From Kitasatospora sp. NBC_01287 (lineage in GTDB: Bacteria > Actinomycetota > Actinomycetes > Streptomycetales > Streptomycetaceae): a stretch of 64,000 nucleotides of DNA. Shown here in pieces: positions 31,558 to 39,968 of this stretch. The stretch covers positions 5,618,501 to 5,682,500 of the forward strand of contig NZ_JAPEPB010000001.1 in NCBI RefSeq assembly GCF_026340565.1. Reading direction: 5' to 3'. The first letter of the stretch is position 1. Every line of letters begins with the position of its first letter. Under the pieces are notes generated by a model that saw only the letters and a list, made by a program, of their open reading frames with translations, had not been told where the DNA came from and made no database searches. The position numbers and the translations under genes were made by a program.

Positions 31558-32520
31558 GTGTTTGCTGCAGAACGTCGCCAGTTGATCCTCGAAATGGTGC
31601 GGGCCAACGGAGCGGTATCGCTCCGCGAGTTGGCCCGCGTCGTCCAGACCTCCGAAGTGACCGTCCGCCGGGACGTCCGCGCGCTGGAGGCCGAAGGGCT
31701 GCTCGACCGCCGGCACGGCGGCGCGGTGCTCCCCGGAGGCTTCAGTCGTGAGCCGGGGTACCCGCAGAAGACCCACCTCGCCGCCGCCGAGAAGAGCGCG
31801 ATCGCGGACCTCGCGGCCACGCTGGTCGAGGAGGGCGACGCGGTGGTGATCGGGGCCGGCACCACCACCCAGGAGCTGGCCCGCCGCCTGGCCCGGGTCC
31901 CGGGCCTGACGGTGGTGACCAACTCGCTGCTGGTCGCCCAGGCGCTCGCGCACGCCAACCGGGTGGAGGTGGTGATGACCGGCGGCACCCTGCGCGGGTC
32001 CAACTACGCCCTGGTCGGCAGCGGTGCCGAGCAGTCGCTGCACGGGCTGCGGGTCTCCAAGGCCTTCATCTCCGGCAGTGGGCTGACCGCCGAGCGCGGG
32101 CTCTCCACCACCAACATGCTCTCGGCGAGCGTGGACCGGGCCCTGGTGCAGTCGGCCACGGAGGTGATCGTGCTGGCCGACCACACCAAGCTGGGCACCG
32201 ACACCATGTTCCAGACCGTGCCCACCGACGCGATCACCCGCCTGGTCACCGACGAGCACGCGGCGGGCCACGACCCGACCGCCCGCGAGCTGGACGCACT
32301 GGCCGACTGCGGGGTGCAGATCGCCATCGCGCCGCTGGGGCTGGCCGCCGAGCCGCCGGGCCACCCCGCCCCGGAGCGCCACCCGCAGCAGCCCCCGGGG
32401 CCACCGCGCCGGGCCGTGCCGGGCGTGCCCACGGCGGCGCCGGCCGCCGGCGCCCCGCTGCCCGGTCAGCGCCGCCCGGGCACCCACGCCTTCCGGCCGC
32501 TGGCCGCCGGGCGCCCGTGA
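31558..32520 (+). CDS. DeoR/GlpR-family transcriptional regulator
   Basis: A 320-residue regulator: DeoR helix-turn-helix (ERRQLILEMVRANGAVSLRE, then VTVRRDVRALEAEGLL) and a sugar-phosphate-sensing domain (VVIGAGTTTQELARRL, DHTKLGTDTMF). A Pro-rich ~60-residue tail follows. DeoR proteins respond to phosphorylated sugars, and this one is the nearest regulator to the nucleoside genes, so it is a candidate for binding CTACGCGCGTAG, though no copy of that site is seen at its own promoter. GTG 31558. Confidence 0.86.
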   Translation: MFAAERRQLILEMVRANGAVSLRELARVVQTSEVTVRRDVRALEAEGLLDRRHGGAVLPGGFSREPGYPQKTHLAAAEKSAIADLAATLVEEGDAVVIGAGTTTQELARRLARVPGLTVVTNSLLVAQALAHANRVEVVMTGGTLRGSNYALVGSGAEQSLHGLRVSKAFISGSGLTAERGLSTTNMLSASVDRALVQSATEVIVLADHTKLGTDTMFQTVPTDAITRLVTDEHAAGHDPTARELDALADCGVQIAIAPLGLAAEPPGHPAPERHPQQPPGPPRRAVPGVPTAAPAAGAPLPGQRRPGTHAFRPLAAGRP

Positions 32521-32528
32521 ACGCGCTG

Positions 32529-32561
32529 TGGCCCGCCGGTTGACGAGCAACCAGCGGGCCA
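32529..32561. terminator. Terminator between regulator and accA2
   Basis: TGGCCCGCCGGTTG pairs with CAACCAGCGGGCCA (one mismatch) around ACGAG; a second GC-rich hairpin follows at about 32564-32586. Shared by convergent genes. Confidence 0.7.
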
Positions 32562-32597
32562 CGGGGGGCCGGCGAGCGGCCGGCCCCGGATCTCGCG

Positions 32598-34373
32598 TCA
32601 GTCCTTGATCTCGCAGAGCGCCGCGCCACTGCTGACGCTCGCGCCGACCTCCGCCTTCAGGCCCACGATGGTGCCGGCCTTGTGGGCGTTGAGCGGCTGC
32701 TCCATCTTCATCGCCTCCAGGACGACGATCAGCTCGCCCTCGGCGACCTGCTGACCCTCCGCCACGGCGACCTTGACGATGGTGCCCTGCATCGGCGAGG
32801 CCAGGGTGTCACCGCTGACCGCGGTGCCGGCCTTCTTCGCGCCGACCCGGCGCTTGGCCTTGCCCGCGCCACCGGCGGCCGCCGCCGGGGCGGAGCCGAC
32901 GCCCAGCGAGGCGGGCAGCGAGACCTCGATCCGCTTGCCGCCGACCTCGACCACCACGGTCTCGCGCTCGTTCGACTCCTCGCCGTCCACCGCACCGCCG
33001 GCGAACGGCGGGATGGTGTTGTCGAACTCGGTCTCGATCCAGCGGGTGTAGATGCTGAACGGGCCGTCCTGGCCGTGCGTCTCCGGCGCGAACGCCGGGT
33101 CGGACACCACGGCCTGGTGGAACGGGATGGCGGTGGCCATGCCCTCGACCTTGAACTCGGCCAGCGCGCGCCGGGCCCGCTCCAGGGCCTGCTTGCGGTC
33201 CCGGCCGGTGACGATCAGCTTGGCCAGCAGCGAGTCCCAGGCGGGGCCGATGACCGAGCCGGTCTCCACCCCCGCGTCCAGCCGCACGCCGGGGCCCGAC
33301 GGCGGCGCGAAGAGCGTCACCGTGCCGGGGGCGGGCAGGAAGTTGCGCCCCGGGTCCTCGCCGTTGATCCGGAACTCGAAGGAGTGGGCGCGGATCGCGG
33401 GGTCGTCGTAGCCGAGCTCCTCGCCGTCCGCGATCCGGAACATCTCGCGCACCAGGTCGATGCCGGTGACCTCCTCGGTCACCGGGTGCTCGACCTGCAG
33501 GCGGGTGTTGACCTCCAGGAAGGAGATCAGCCCGTCCTGGGAGACCAGGAACTCGCAGGTCCCGGCGCCGACGTAGCCCGCCTCGCGCAGGATCGCCTTG
33601 GAGGCCCGGTAGAGCTCGGCGTTCTGCTCCTCGGTGAGGAACGGCGCGGGCGCCTCCTCGACCAGCTTCTGGTGCCGGCGCTGCAGCGAGCAGTCGCGGG
33701 TGGAGACGACCACGACGTTGCCGTGCTGGTCGGCCAGGCACTGGGTCTCGACGTGCCGCGGGTTGTCCAGGTACTGCTCGACGAAGCACTCGCCGCGCCC
33801 GAAGGCGGCGACCGCCTCGCGCACCGCGGACTCGAAGAGCTCCGGGATCTCCTCCAGCGTGCGGGCCACCTTCAGGCCGCGCCCGCCGCCGCCGAAGGCC
33901 GCCTTGATGGCGACCGGCAGGCCGTGCTCGGTCGCGAAGGCGACCACCTCGTCCGGCCCGGCGACCGGGTCCGGGGTGCCGGCCACCAGGGGCGCGCCGG
34001 CCCGCTGGGCGACGTGCCGGGCGGTGACCTTGTCGCCGAGGTCACGGATGGCCTGCGGCGGCGGGCCGATCCAGATCAGGCCGGCGTCGAGCACGGCCTG
34101 GGCGAACTCGGCATTCTCGGAGAGGAAGCCGTAACCCGGGTGGACGGCGTCCGCCCCCGAGTCCGCGGCCGCCTTGAGGACCTTGGCGATGTCCAGGTAG
34201 CTGGTCGCGGGGGTGTCGCCGCCGAGAGCGTAGGCCTCGTCGGCCGCGCGGACGTGCAGCGCGTCCCGGTCTGGCTCGGCGTAGACGGCGACGCTGGCGA
34301 TACCGGCGTCCGAGCAGGCCCTGGCGACGCGGACGGCGATTTCCCCGCGGTTGGCGATGAGCACCTTGCGCAC
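32598..34373 (-). CDS. accA2: Acyl-CoA carboxylase alpha chain (biotin carboxylase plus carrier)
   Basis: A 591-residue alpha subunit: biotin carboxylase domain (RKVLIANRGEIAVRV start; ATP-grasp with AAFGGGGRGLKV; EVNTRLQVEHPVTE active site), then a linker and a biotin carrier domain with the biotinylated lysine K556 in VLEAMKMEQ. It carboxylates biotin for partner beta chains such as pccB, encoded 3 kb away; the fatty-acid and polyketide extender pathways use malonyl- and methylmalonyl-CoA from it. GTG 34373. Confidence 0.94.
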   Translation of the reverse strand: MRKVLIANRGEIAVRVARACSDAGIASVAVYAEPDRDALHVRAADEAYALGGDTPATSYLDIAKVLKAAADSGADAVHPGYGFLSENAEFAQAVLDAGLIWIGPPPQAIRDLGDKVTARHVAQRAGAPLVAGTPDPVAGPDEVVAFATEHGLPVAIKAAFGGGGRGLKVARTLEEIPELFESAVREAVAAFGRGECFVEQYLDNPRHVETQCLADQHGNVVVVSTRDCSLQRRHQKLVEEAPAPFLTEEQNAELYRASKAILREAGYVGAGTCEFLVSQDGLISFLEVNTRLQVEHPVTEEVTGIDLVREMFRIADGEELGYDDPAIRAHSFEFRINGEDPGRNFLPAPGTVTLFAPPSGPGVRLDAGVETGSVIGPAWDSLLAKLIVTGRDRKQALERARRALAEFKVEGMATAIPFHQAVVSDPAFAPETHGQDGPFSIYTRWIETEFDNTIPPFAGGAVDGEESNERETVVVEVGGKRIEVSLPASLGVGSAPAAAAGGAGKAKRRVGAKKAGTAVSGDTLASPMQGTIVKVAVAEGQQVAEGELIVVLEAMKMEQPLNAHKAGTIVGLKAEVGASVSSGAALCEIKD

Positions 34374-34599
34374 TGTGGCTCCCTTCTTGAACCTCGATGG
34401 AGTTTAGGGATGACGGGGTGGTACCGGCGAGTAGCCCCAGGTGGTGAGCTTGCCCACACGGAGCGTGACGCACATGGTGATCATGCGCGCACGGAGCGGG
34501 AGGGCCGCAGGTGGCAACGGTACGCCGGGCCGCTAGGGCGCCTCTTGATCGCGGCGGCGGCCGAGGTGGGGCACCGTGGCGTTCGCCACAGCGAGGGGG

Positions 34600-35394
34600 T
34601 CATCCGGTGCTCCCGGTGCTCGGGGCCGCCGTGGCGGGGGCTGTCGCGGGGGCCGTGGCGGCCGGTGCCGCGGCGGCGTCGGTGACGTCGGCCACCCGCT
34701 CGACCACGTCCGGGCCGTAGCGGGTCGGGTTGACCACCCGCAGCATCAGCGCGAAGGTCCCGTGCAGCCCGTAGCGCCTGGTCAACTGCCGCTCGTGCGC
34801 GACCAGGTAGCGGACCGCCGCGTGGTTGGCGATGGCCACCTGACCGGCGATCAGGAAGACCGGTCGACCCTGACCGCCGGGGTCGAGCCGGGCCAGCAGG
34901 GCGTAGCTCCACCCCGGGGTGTCCCGGCCGTCGGGGACCAGTCGGAACTCCTGGTCGCCGACCACGATGGCGGGTCCGTCGGTCGAGGACCGGTCGTAGC
35001 CGAACCGCACGCTCGGCAGCCGCCAGCCCAGGTGCGCGGCCGTCCGGTCGTTGCTGTACGGGCCGCCGACGCAGAACTCGGCCTTGTCGCCGAGGCCTTG
35101 GCGGACCAGGTCGTGCGCCATGATCTCCGGTCGGGCGCCGCAGGAGTTCACCAGGATGGCGAGCTCCATCAGCGCGCTCACGTCGTCGCGGTGCACGCTG
35201 GTGGTCTGGCCGCTGATCTGCCGGTTGACCACCACCAGGCAGTCGGTGCCGGCCGGCATCCCGAAGAAGGCCCGGCGCCGCTCGGTGAGCCGGCGCCGGC
35301 GCACGGACTGGGCGAGCCAGGCCAGGCCCGCGCCGATCGCGCTGGTGAGCAGCCCGATCAACACGTTCAGCAACTGGTCAGTCACCGCTATCAC
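34600..35394 (-). CDS. Conserved membrane-anchored protein, unknown function
   Basis: A 264-residue protein. One N-terminal membrane segment (LLNVLIGLLTSAIGAGLAWL) followed by a cytoplasmic, basic stretch and a globular domain (CLVVVNRQISGQTTSVHRDD; AIVVGDQEFRLVPDG; VFLIAGQVAIANHAAVRYL). The end is a low-complexity Ala/Thr tail. I do not recognise the domain. GTG 35394 follows GAGGGGGAA. Leftward like accA2, 226 bp upstream of it. Confidence 0.65.
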   Translation of the reverse strand: MIAVTDQLLNVLIGLLTSAIGAGLAWLAQSVRRRRLTERRRAFFGMPAGTDCLVVVNRQISGQTTSVHRDDVSALMELAILVNSCGARPEIMAHDLVRQGLGDKAEFCVGGPYSNDRTAAHLGWRLPSVRFGYDRSSTDGPAIVVGDQEFRLVPDGRDTPGWSYALLARLDPGGQGRPVFLIAGQVAIANHAAVRYLVAHERQLTRRYGLHGTFALMLRVVNPTRYGPDVVERVADVTDAAAAPAATAPATAPATAAPSTGSTG

Positions 35395-35450
35395 TTCCCC
35401 CTCGACCGGCGGCGCCAGCCTAGCGGGGCGGCGGGGCGAGGGCCCAGGCT

Positions 35451-36050
35451 TCAGGCCCAGAGATCGGTGATCCGCACCCCTAGATCGGCGAGCAGGGTGC
35501 GCAGCAGCGGCAGCGACAGGCCGATCACGTTGCCGTGGTCGCCCTCGATGCCCGCCACGAACGGCGCCGAGCGCCCGTCCAGGGTGAAGGCCCCGGCCAC
35601 GTGCAGCGGTTCGCCGCTGGCCACGTAGGCCTCGATCTCGGCGTCGTCGGGCTCGGCGAAGTGCACGGTGGTGGAGGCGGTGGCCGAGACCTGGCGGCCG
35701 CTCGCGGTGTCGATCACGCAGTGCCCGGTCCGCAGCACTCCGCTGCGCCCGCGCATCGAGCGCCAGCGGGCCAGCGCGTCGGCGGTGTCGGTGGGCTTGC
35801 CCAGCGCCTGCCCGTCCAGCTCCAGCACCGAGTCGCAGCCGATCACCAGCTCGCCGTCGGCCAGTTCGGCGGCCACGGCGGCGGCCTTGGCCTCGGCGAG
35901 CACCAGGGCCAGCTCGGCGGGGGTGGCGGCGCTCAGCGCGTCCTCGTCCACCCCGCTGACGATCACGCGGGGTTCGAGCCCGGCTTGGCGCAGCAGGCCC
36001 AGCCGGGCGGGGGAGGCGGAGGCGAGCACGAGGGGGCGACGATCGGTCAT
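35451..36050 (-). CDS. Maf-family nucleotide pyrophosphatase
   Basis: A 199-residue Maf protein, a house-cleaning pyrophosphatase acting on non-canonical or pyrimidine nucleotides. Family motifs: LVLASASPARLGLLRQAG at the start, VIGCDSVLELDGQALGKP, and the C-terminal GIEGDHGNVIGLSLP. ATG 36050 is the canonical start (MTDRRPLVLASAS). Confidence 0.9.
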   Translation of the reverse strand: MTDRRPLVLASASPARLGLLRQAGLEPRVIVSGVDEDALSAATPAELALVLAEAKAAAVAAELADGELVIGCDSVLELDGQALGKPTDTADALARWRSMRGRSGVLRTGHCVIDTASGRQVSATASTTVHFAEPDDAEIEAYVASGEPLHVAGAFTLDGRSAPFVAGIEGDHGNVIGLSLPLLRTLLADLGVRITDLWA

Positions 36051-36123
36051 GCGGGCCAGCCTACGGGCCGGCGGACGGGGTACCGGGCGACCGGACTGTG
36101 AGTATTGTTTATGACAGCTGTTG

Positions 36124-36149
36124 GCCATCAACATCAGCCATCGACATCG
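36124..36149 (+). promoter_or_regulatory. Tandem 13-bp repeat upstream of vapB-like gene
   Basis: GCCATCAACATCA (36124-36136) is followed without a gap by GCCATCGACATCG (36137-36149), differing at two positions. It lies 12 bp before the antitoxin start, the usual place of a toxin-antitoxin operator, and downstream of an AT-rich promoter-like TATTGTTTATGA tract. Confidence 0.45.
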
Positions 36150-36161
36150 GGAGTGTGCGCG

Positions 36162-36383
36162 ATGAGCCTGACCACGCTGGATCTTGATGACGACGCACTC
36201 GCCGAGGCGATGAAGCTGTCCGGCGTCAAGACCAAGAAGGACACCGTCAACACGGCCCTGCGCGAGTACGCCGCGCGGCACCGCCGGATAGCGGCGCTGG
36301 AGCTGTACGCCGAGCTGGCCAAGGACTGGGACTACGAGGGGTGGGAGCGCCGCCGCCGGGCCGAGAAGGGTCGCCCCGAGTGA
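36162..36383 (+). CDS. VapB-type antitoxin
   Basis: A 73-residue antitoxin: TTLDLDDDALAEAMKLSGVK, then KKDTVNTALREYAARHRR, the ribbon-helix-helix-like dimer and DNA-binding part, and a C-terminal toxin-binding tail (ELAKDWDYEGWERRRR). Typical VapB of the Mycobacterium/Streptomyces type. ATG 36162; it overlaps the toxin start by 4 bp. Confidence 0.85.
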   Translation: MSLTTLDLDDDALAEAMKLSGVKTKKDTVNTALREYAARHRRIAALELYAELAKDWDYEGWERRRRAEKGRPE

Positions 36384-36799
36384 TCCGGTACCTCATCGAC
36401 TCCTCGGCCCTCTGGCGCCTCCAGCGCGATCCGCGGCTGCGGGCGGCATGGGCCGGGGTGGTCTCCGAGGGAGTGGTGGGGTCCTGCCACCCGCAGCGGA
36501 CCGAGTTCCGGGTGTCGGCCCGCAGCGGACGCGAGTACGAGGTCATGAGCCGCATGTTCGACGACCTCTATCCGGACGTGCCGGTGCCGAAGGCGGCCTG
36601 GCGCTGGGTCGAGGCCGCCCAGCACGACCTCGCCCAGCGCGGGGAACATCAGGCGCTGGGCGTGGTCGATCTGCTGATCTGCGCCACGGCGGCCCACGCG
36701 GGCCTGGTCGTCCTGCACGACGACCAGGACTTTGCGACCGCGGCCCGGGCCCTGCCGGATCTGGCCGAGCGCAATCTCAACCGGCTTCCCGGCACCTGA
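36380..36799 (+). CDS. VapC-type PIN-domain toxin
   Basis: A 139-residue PIN-domain ribonuclease. The acidic residues that bind Mg are visible: D7 in IRYLIDSSAL, E about 41 in RTEFRVSAR, D about 94 in ALGVVDLLICATA and D near LVVLHDDQDF. VapC toxins cut specific tRNAs or rRNA. GTG 36380 overlaps the antitoxin stop as GTGA, so the pair is translationally coupled. Confidence 0.87.
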   Translation: MIRYLIDSSALWRLQRDPRLRAAWAGVVSEGVVGSCHPQRTEFRVSARSGREYEVMSRMFDDLYPDVPVPKAAWRWVEAAQHDLAQRGEHQALGVVDLLICATAAHAGLVVLHDDQDFATAARALPDLAERNLNRLPGT

Positions 36800-36832
36800 G
36801 AGCCTGAGAACCTGAGTCAAGGGGGCGCTGGT

Positions 36833-37051
36833 TCAGCGGGCCCAGCCGGAGGTGCGCCAGGCGTTGGCGCCCGGACGCACGGCGGGGCGGATCCGGCGGG
36901 CCGGGTCGGTCCACGGGGAGGCCGGGCCGCTCGCCGCCCGGCGGGCCGCCTCGGCGGCGGCCTCGGCGGCGGCCCGGGCTTGGACCACCGCCAGGACGGT
37001 GGCCAGCTCCTCGGGGGTCGGCTGCCCGTGCAGCACCTGGATGGGGGGCAT
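36833..37051 (-). CDS. pccE: Acyl-CoA carboxylase epsilon subunit
   Basis: A 72-residue protein of the AccE/PccE family: IQVLHGQPTPEELATVLAVV, an Ala-rich helix, and a C-terminal end with RRIRPAVRPGANAWRTSGW, where the WRTSGW motif is typical. Epsilon subunits stabilise and stimulate actinomycete acyl-CoA carboxylases. It follows pccB by 37 bp with an AAGGA site. Confidence 0.85.
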   Translation of the reverse strand: MPPIQVLHGQPTPEELATVLAVVQARAAAEAAAEAARRAASGPASPWTDPARRIRPAVRPGANAWRTSGWAR

Positions 37052-37088
37052 CGTCGGGATCCTTTCCGAGCGGGAGGTGGGCCGGGCC

Positions 37089-38693
37089 CTACAGGGGGAT
37101 GTTGCCGTGCTTCTTGGGCGGCAGCACCTCGCGCTTGCCGCGCAGCGCCCGCAGCCCGCGCACGATGTGCTTGCGGGTGTCGGAGGGCGCGATCACGGCG
37201 TCCACGTAGCCGCGCTCGGCCGCCAGGTAGGGGTTGAGCAGGGTGTCCTCGTACTCGGCGACCAGCTCGGCGCGGCGCGCGTCCACGTCCGCCCCGGCGG
37301 CCGCGGCGTCGGCCAGCTCGCGCCGGTAGACGATGTTGGCCGCGCCCTGCGCGCCCATCACCGCGATCTGCGCGGTGGGCCAGGCGAGGTTGAGGTCGGC
37401 GCCCAGGTGCTTGGAGCCCATCACGTCGTAGGCGCCGCCGAAGGCCTTGCGGGTGATCACGGTGATCAGCGGCACGGTGGCCTCGGCGTAGGCGTAGATG
37501 AGCTTGGCGCCGCGGCGGATGATGCCGTCCCACTCCTGGCCGGTGCCGGGCAGGAAGCCGGGCACGTCCACGAAGGTGAGCACCGGGATGTTGAAGCTGT
37601 CGCAGGTCCGCACGAAGCGCGCGGCCTTCTCGCTGGCCGCGATGTCCAGGCAGCCGGCCAGGTCCAGCGGCTGGTTGCCGACCACGCCGACCGGCTGGCC
37701 CTCGACCCGGCCGAAGCCGGTGATGATGTTGCGGGCGTACAGCGGCTGGGTCTCCAGGAACTCGCCGTCGTCCAGCACGTGCTCGATCACGGTGTGCATG
37801 TCGTACGGCTGGTTGGCCGAGTCCGGCACGATCGCGTCGAGTTCGAGGTCCTGCTCGGAGACGGCGAGGTCGGCCTCCTCGGGGAAGCCCGGCGGATCGC
37901 TCAGGTTGTTGGAGGGCAGGTACGAGAGCAGGCTCTTGACGTACTCGACCGCCTCCTTCTCGTCCGCGGCCAGGTAGTGCGCGTTGCCCGACTTGGTGTT
38001 GTGCGAGCGGGCGCCGCCCAGCTCCTCCATGCCGACGTCCTCGCCGGTGACCGTCTTGATCACGTCGGGCCCGGTGATGAACATGTGCGAGGTCTGGTCG
38101 GCCATCACGACGAAGTCGGTGATCGCGGGGGAGTAGACCGCGCCGCCCGCGCACGGGCCCAGGATCAGCGAGATCTGCGGGATCACCCCGGAGGCGTGCA
38201 CGTTGCGGCGGAAGATCTCGCCGTACAGGCCGAGCGAGACCACGCCCTCCTGGATCCGGGCGCCGCCGGAGTCGTTGATGCCGACCATGGGGCAGCCGGT
38301 CTTCAGCGCGAAGTCCATCACCTTGACGATCTTCTCGCCGAACACCTCGCCGAGCGAGCCGCCGAAGACGGTGAAGTCCTGGGCGAAGACCGCGATCTGA
38401 CGGCCGTCCACGGTGCCGTAGCCGGTGACCACGCCGTCCCCGTACGGGCGGTTCTTCTGCTGGCCGAAATTGGTCGATCGGTGCCGGGCGAACTCGTCGA
38501 ACTCCACGAAGGAGTCCTCGTCCAGCAGTTCGAGAACCCGCTCACGGGCCGTCAGCTTGCCTTTGGCGTGCTGCTTCTCGACCGCTGCGGCGGAGCCGGA
38601 GTGCACCGCCTCGTCGATCCTGCGGCGCAGGTCGGCGAGCTTGCCGGCGGTGGTGTGCGGGTCCAGCGTGGAGTCGGTGGGCACGTCGGTCAT
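37089..38693 (-). CDS. pccB: Propionyl-CoA carboxylase beta subunit
   Basis: A 534-residue carboxyltransferase beta subunit with the two crotonase-fold halves: GINDSGGARIQEGV and GPCAGGAVYSPA (oxyanion holes), and VPGFLPGTGQEW. Residue D423 in GGAYDVMGSK corresponds to D422 of S. coelicolor PccB, where Asp favours propionyl-CoA over acetyl-CoA. It should make (S)-methylmalonyl-CoA with the accA2 alpha chain and the epsilon subunit downstream. ATG 38693. Confidence 0.93.
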   Translation of the reverse strand: MTDVPTDSTLDPHTTAGKLADLRRRIDEAVHSGSAAAVEKQHAKGKLTARERVLELLDEDSFVEFDEFARHRSTNFGQQKNRPYGDGVVTGYGTVDGRQIAVFAQDFTVFGGSLGEVFGEKIVKVMDFALKTGCPMVGINDSGGARIQEGVVSLGLYGEIFRRNVHASGVIPQISLILGPCAGGAVYSPAITDFVVMADQTSHMFITGPDVIKTVTGEDVGMEELGGARSHNTKSGNAHYLAADEKEAVEYVKSLLSYLPSNNLSDPPGFPEEADLAVSEQDLELDAIVPDSANQPYDMHTVIEHVLDDGEFLETQPLYARNIITGFGRVEGQPVGVVGNQPLDLAGCLDIAASEKAARFVRTCDSFNIPVLTFVDVPGFLPGTGQEWDGIIRRGAKLIYAYAEATVPLITVITRKAFGGAYDVMGSKHLGADLNLAWPTAQIAVMGAQGAANIVYRRELADAAAAGADVDARRAELVAEYEDTLLNPYLAAERGYVDAVIAPSDTRKHIVRGLRALRGKREVLPPKKHGNIPL

Positions 38694-38878
38694 CCCGAGG
38701 GGTTCCTCACGTGAGGGGCGCGGTGGAGGGTGGGGGAGTCCGAGCCGGACGGTCCGCGGACTACCGTCCGGTAGCGTAGCCAGCCGGGTGCCGTTCGCGT
38801 TATGGCCAGCGACACAGTGTGTTAATCAGCGTTTCTGCGGGACGATGGGTCGGCCTGGGGCTACCCCTGGTGCCCCCA

Positions 38879-38890
38879 TACGCTAGGGCC
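38879..38890 (+). promoter_or_regulatory. Leaderless birA promoter
   Basis: -10 TACGCT (38879-38884) is followed by six bases and ATG 38891, the leaderless spacing seen at add, purK and the Phd gene. Confidence 0.5.
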
Positions 38891-39787
38891 ATGACCGAGC
38901 CGGATCGCCCTCGTCGCAGCGGACTGCGTGGTTTCGGCCACGACGGTCCTTCCCCCTGGACCGACCTGGACCGCCCACCGCTGGAAGCCGCCGCGCTGCG
39001 CCAGGACCTGCTGCTGCCCGGCGGCCTGTGGACCGCGCTCGACGTGGTCGAGGAGACCGGCTCCACCAACAGCGACCTGACCGCGCGGGCCAAGGACGGC
39101 GCGGCCGAGGGCGCGGTGCTGGTCGCCGAGCGGCAGAACGCCGGGCGCGGCCGACTGGACCGGAGGTGGAGCGCCCCAGCCCGCTCCGGGCTCTTCCTGT
39201 CACTGCTGCTGCGGCCCACCGTGCCGCGCGAGCGGCTGGGCTGGCTGCCGATCCTGGTCGGCGTCTCGACCGCCGCCACCCTGGCGCGGGTGGCCGAGGT
39301 CGAGGTCGGCCTGAAATGGCCCAACGACCTGCAGCTGACGGTGGCGGGCGAGGAGCGCAAGGTCGGCGGCATCCTCACCGAGCTGACCGGCGAGGCGGTG
39401 GTGGCCGGCCTGGGGCTGAACATCACGCTGCGCGAGGAGGAACTCCCGGTGCCCACCGCCACCTCGCTCGCGCTCGCCGGCGCCGCCGTGACCGACCGGG
39501 CCACCCTGCTGCGCGCGCTGCTGCGCGAGTTCGCCGAGCTGTACGGCGAGTGGCAGGCGGCGGCGGGCGACCCGCAGGCCAGCGGCCTGCTGGCGGCCTA
39601 CACCGCGCGCTGCGGCACGCTGGGGCGCCAGGTGGTGGTGCAGCTGCCCGGGGAGCGCGAACTGCGCGGCGAGGCGGTCGCGCTGGACGCCGACGGGCGC
39701 CTGGTGGTGCGCGGCGCGGACGGCGCGCGGCAGGCGGTCGGCGCTGGCGACGTGGTGCACCTGCGCCCCCAGCCGCGCACCGGCTGA
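38891..39787 (+). CDS. birA: Biotin--[acetyl-CoA-carboxylase] ligase
   Basis: A 298-residue biotin protein ligase: GSTNSDLTARA start, AERQNAGRGRLDRRW (biotinyl-AMP loop, GRGR), LKWPNDLQL and KVGGILTELTG, then a C-terminal SH3-like domain. It has no N-terminal DNA-binding domain, so it does not act as a repressor. It loads biotin on the accA2 carrier lysine; divergent from pccB. ATG 38891 is the leaderless start. Confidence 0.93.
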   Translation: MTEPDRPRRSGLRGFGHDGPSPWTDLDRPPLEAAALRQDLLLPGGLWTALDVVEETGSTNSDLTARAKDGAAEGAVLVAERQNAGRGRLDRRWSAPARSGLFLSLLLRPTVPRERLGWLPILVGVSTAATLARVAEVEVGLKWPNDLQLTVAGEERKVGGILTELTGEAVVAGLGLNITLREEELPVPTATSLALAGAAVTDRATLLRALLREFAELYGEWQAAAGDPQASGLLAAYTARCGTLGRQVVVQLPGERELRGEAVALDADGRLVVRGADGARQAVGAGDVVHLRPQPRTG

Positions 39788-39968
39788 GCGCTGTCCGCGG
39801 CAGCGCTCCGGCACTGGTTCGTCAGGTCCGGATGCCCCGGATCTGGGAATTCCGTGCGACCATTCCACCTGGCAACGGTGTGAGGCGCGCCACGTCCCCG
39901 GGCGGCGGAGTGCCTCACGAAGGACGGGAACTCAACGGCAAGTGCGGCGACCGCACGGGGACGGACCG

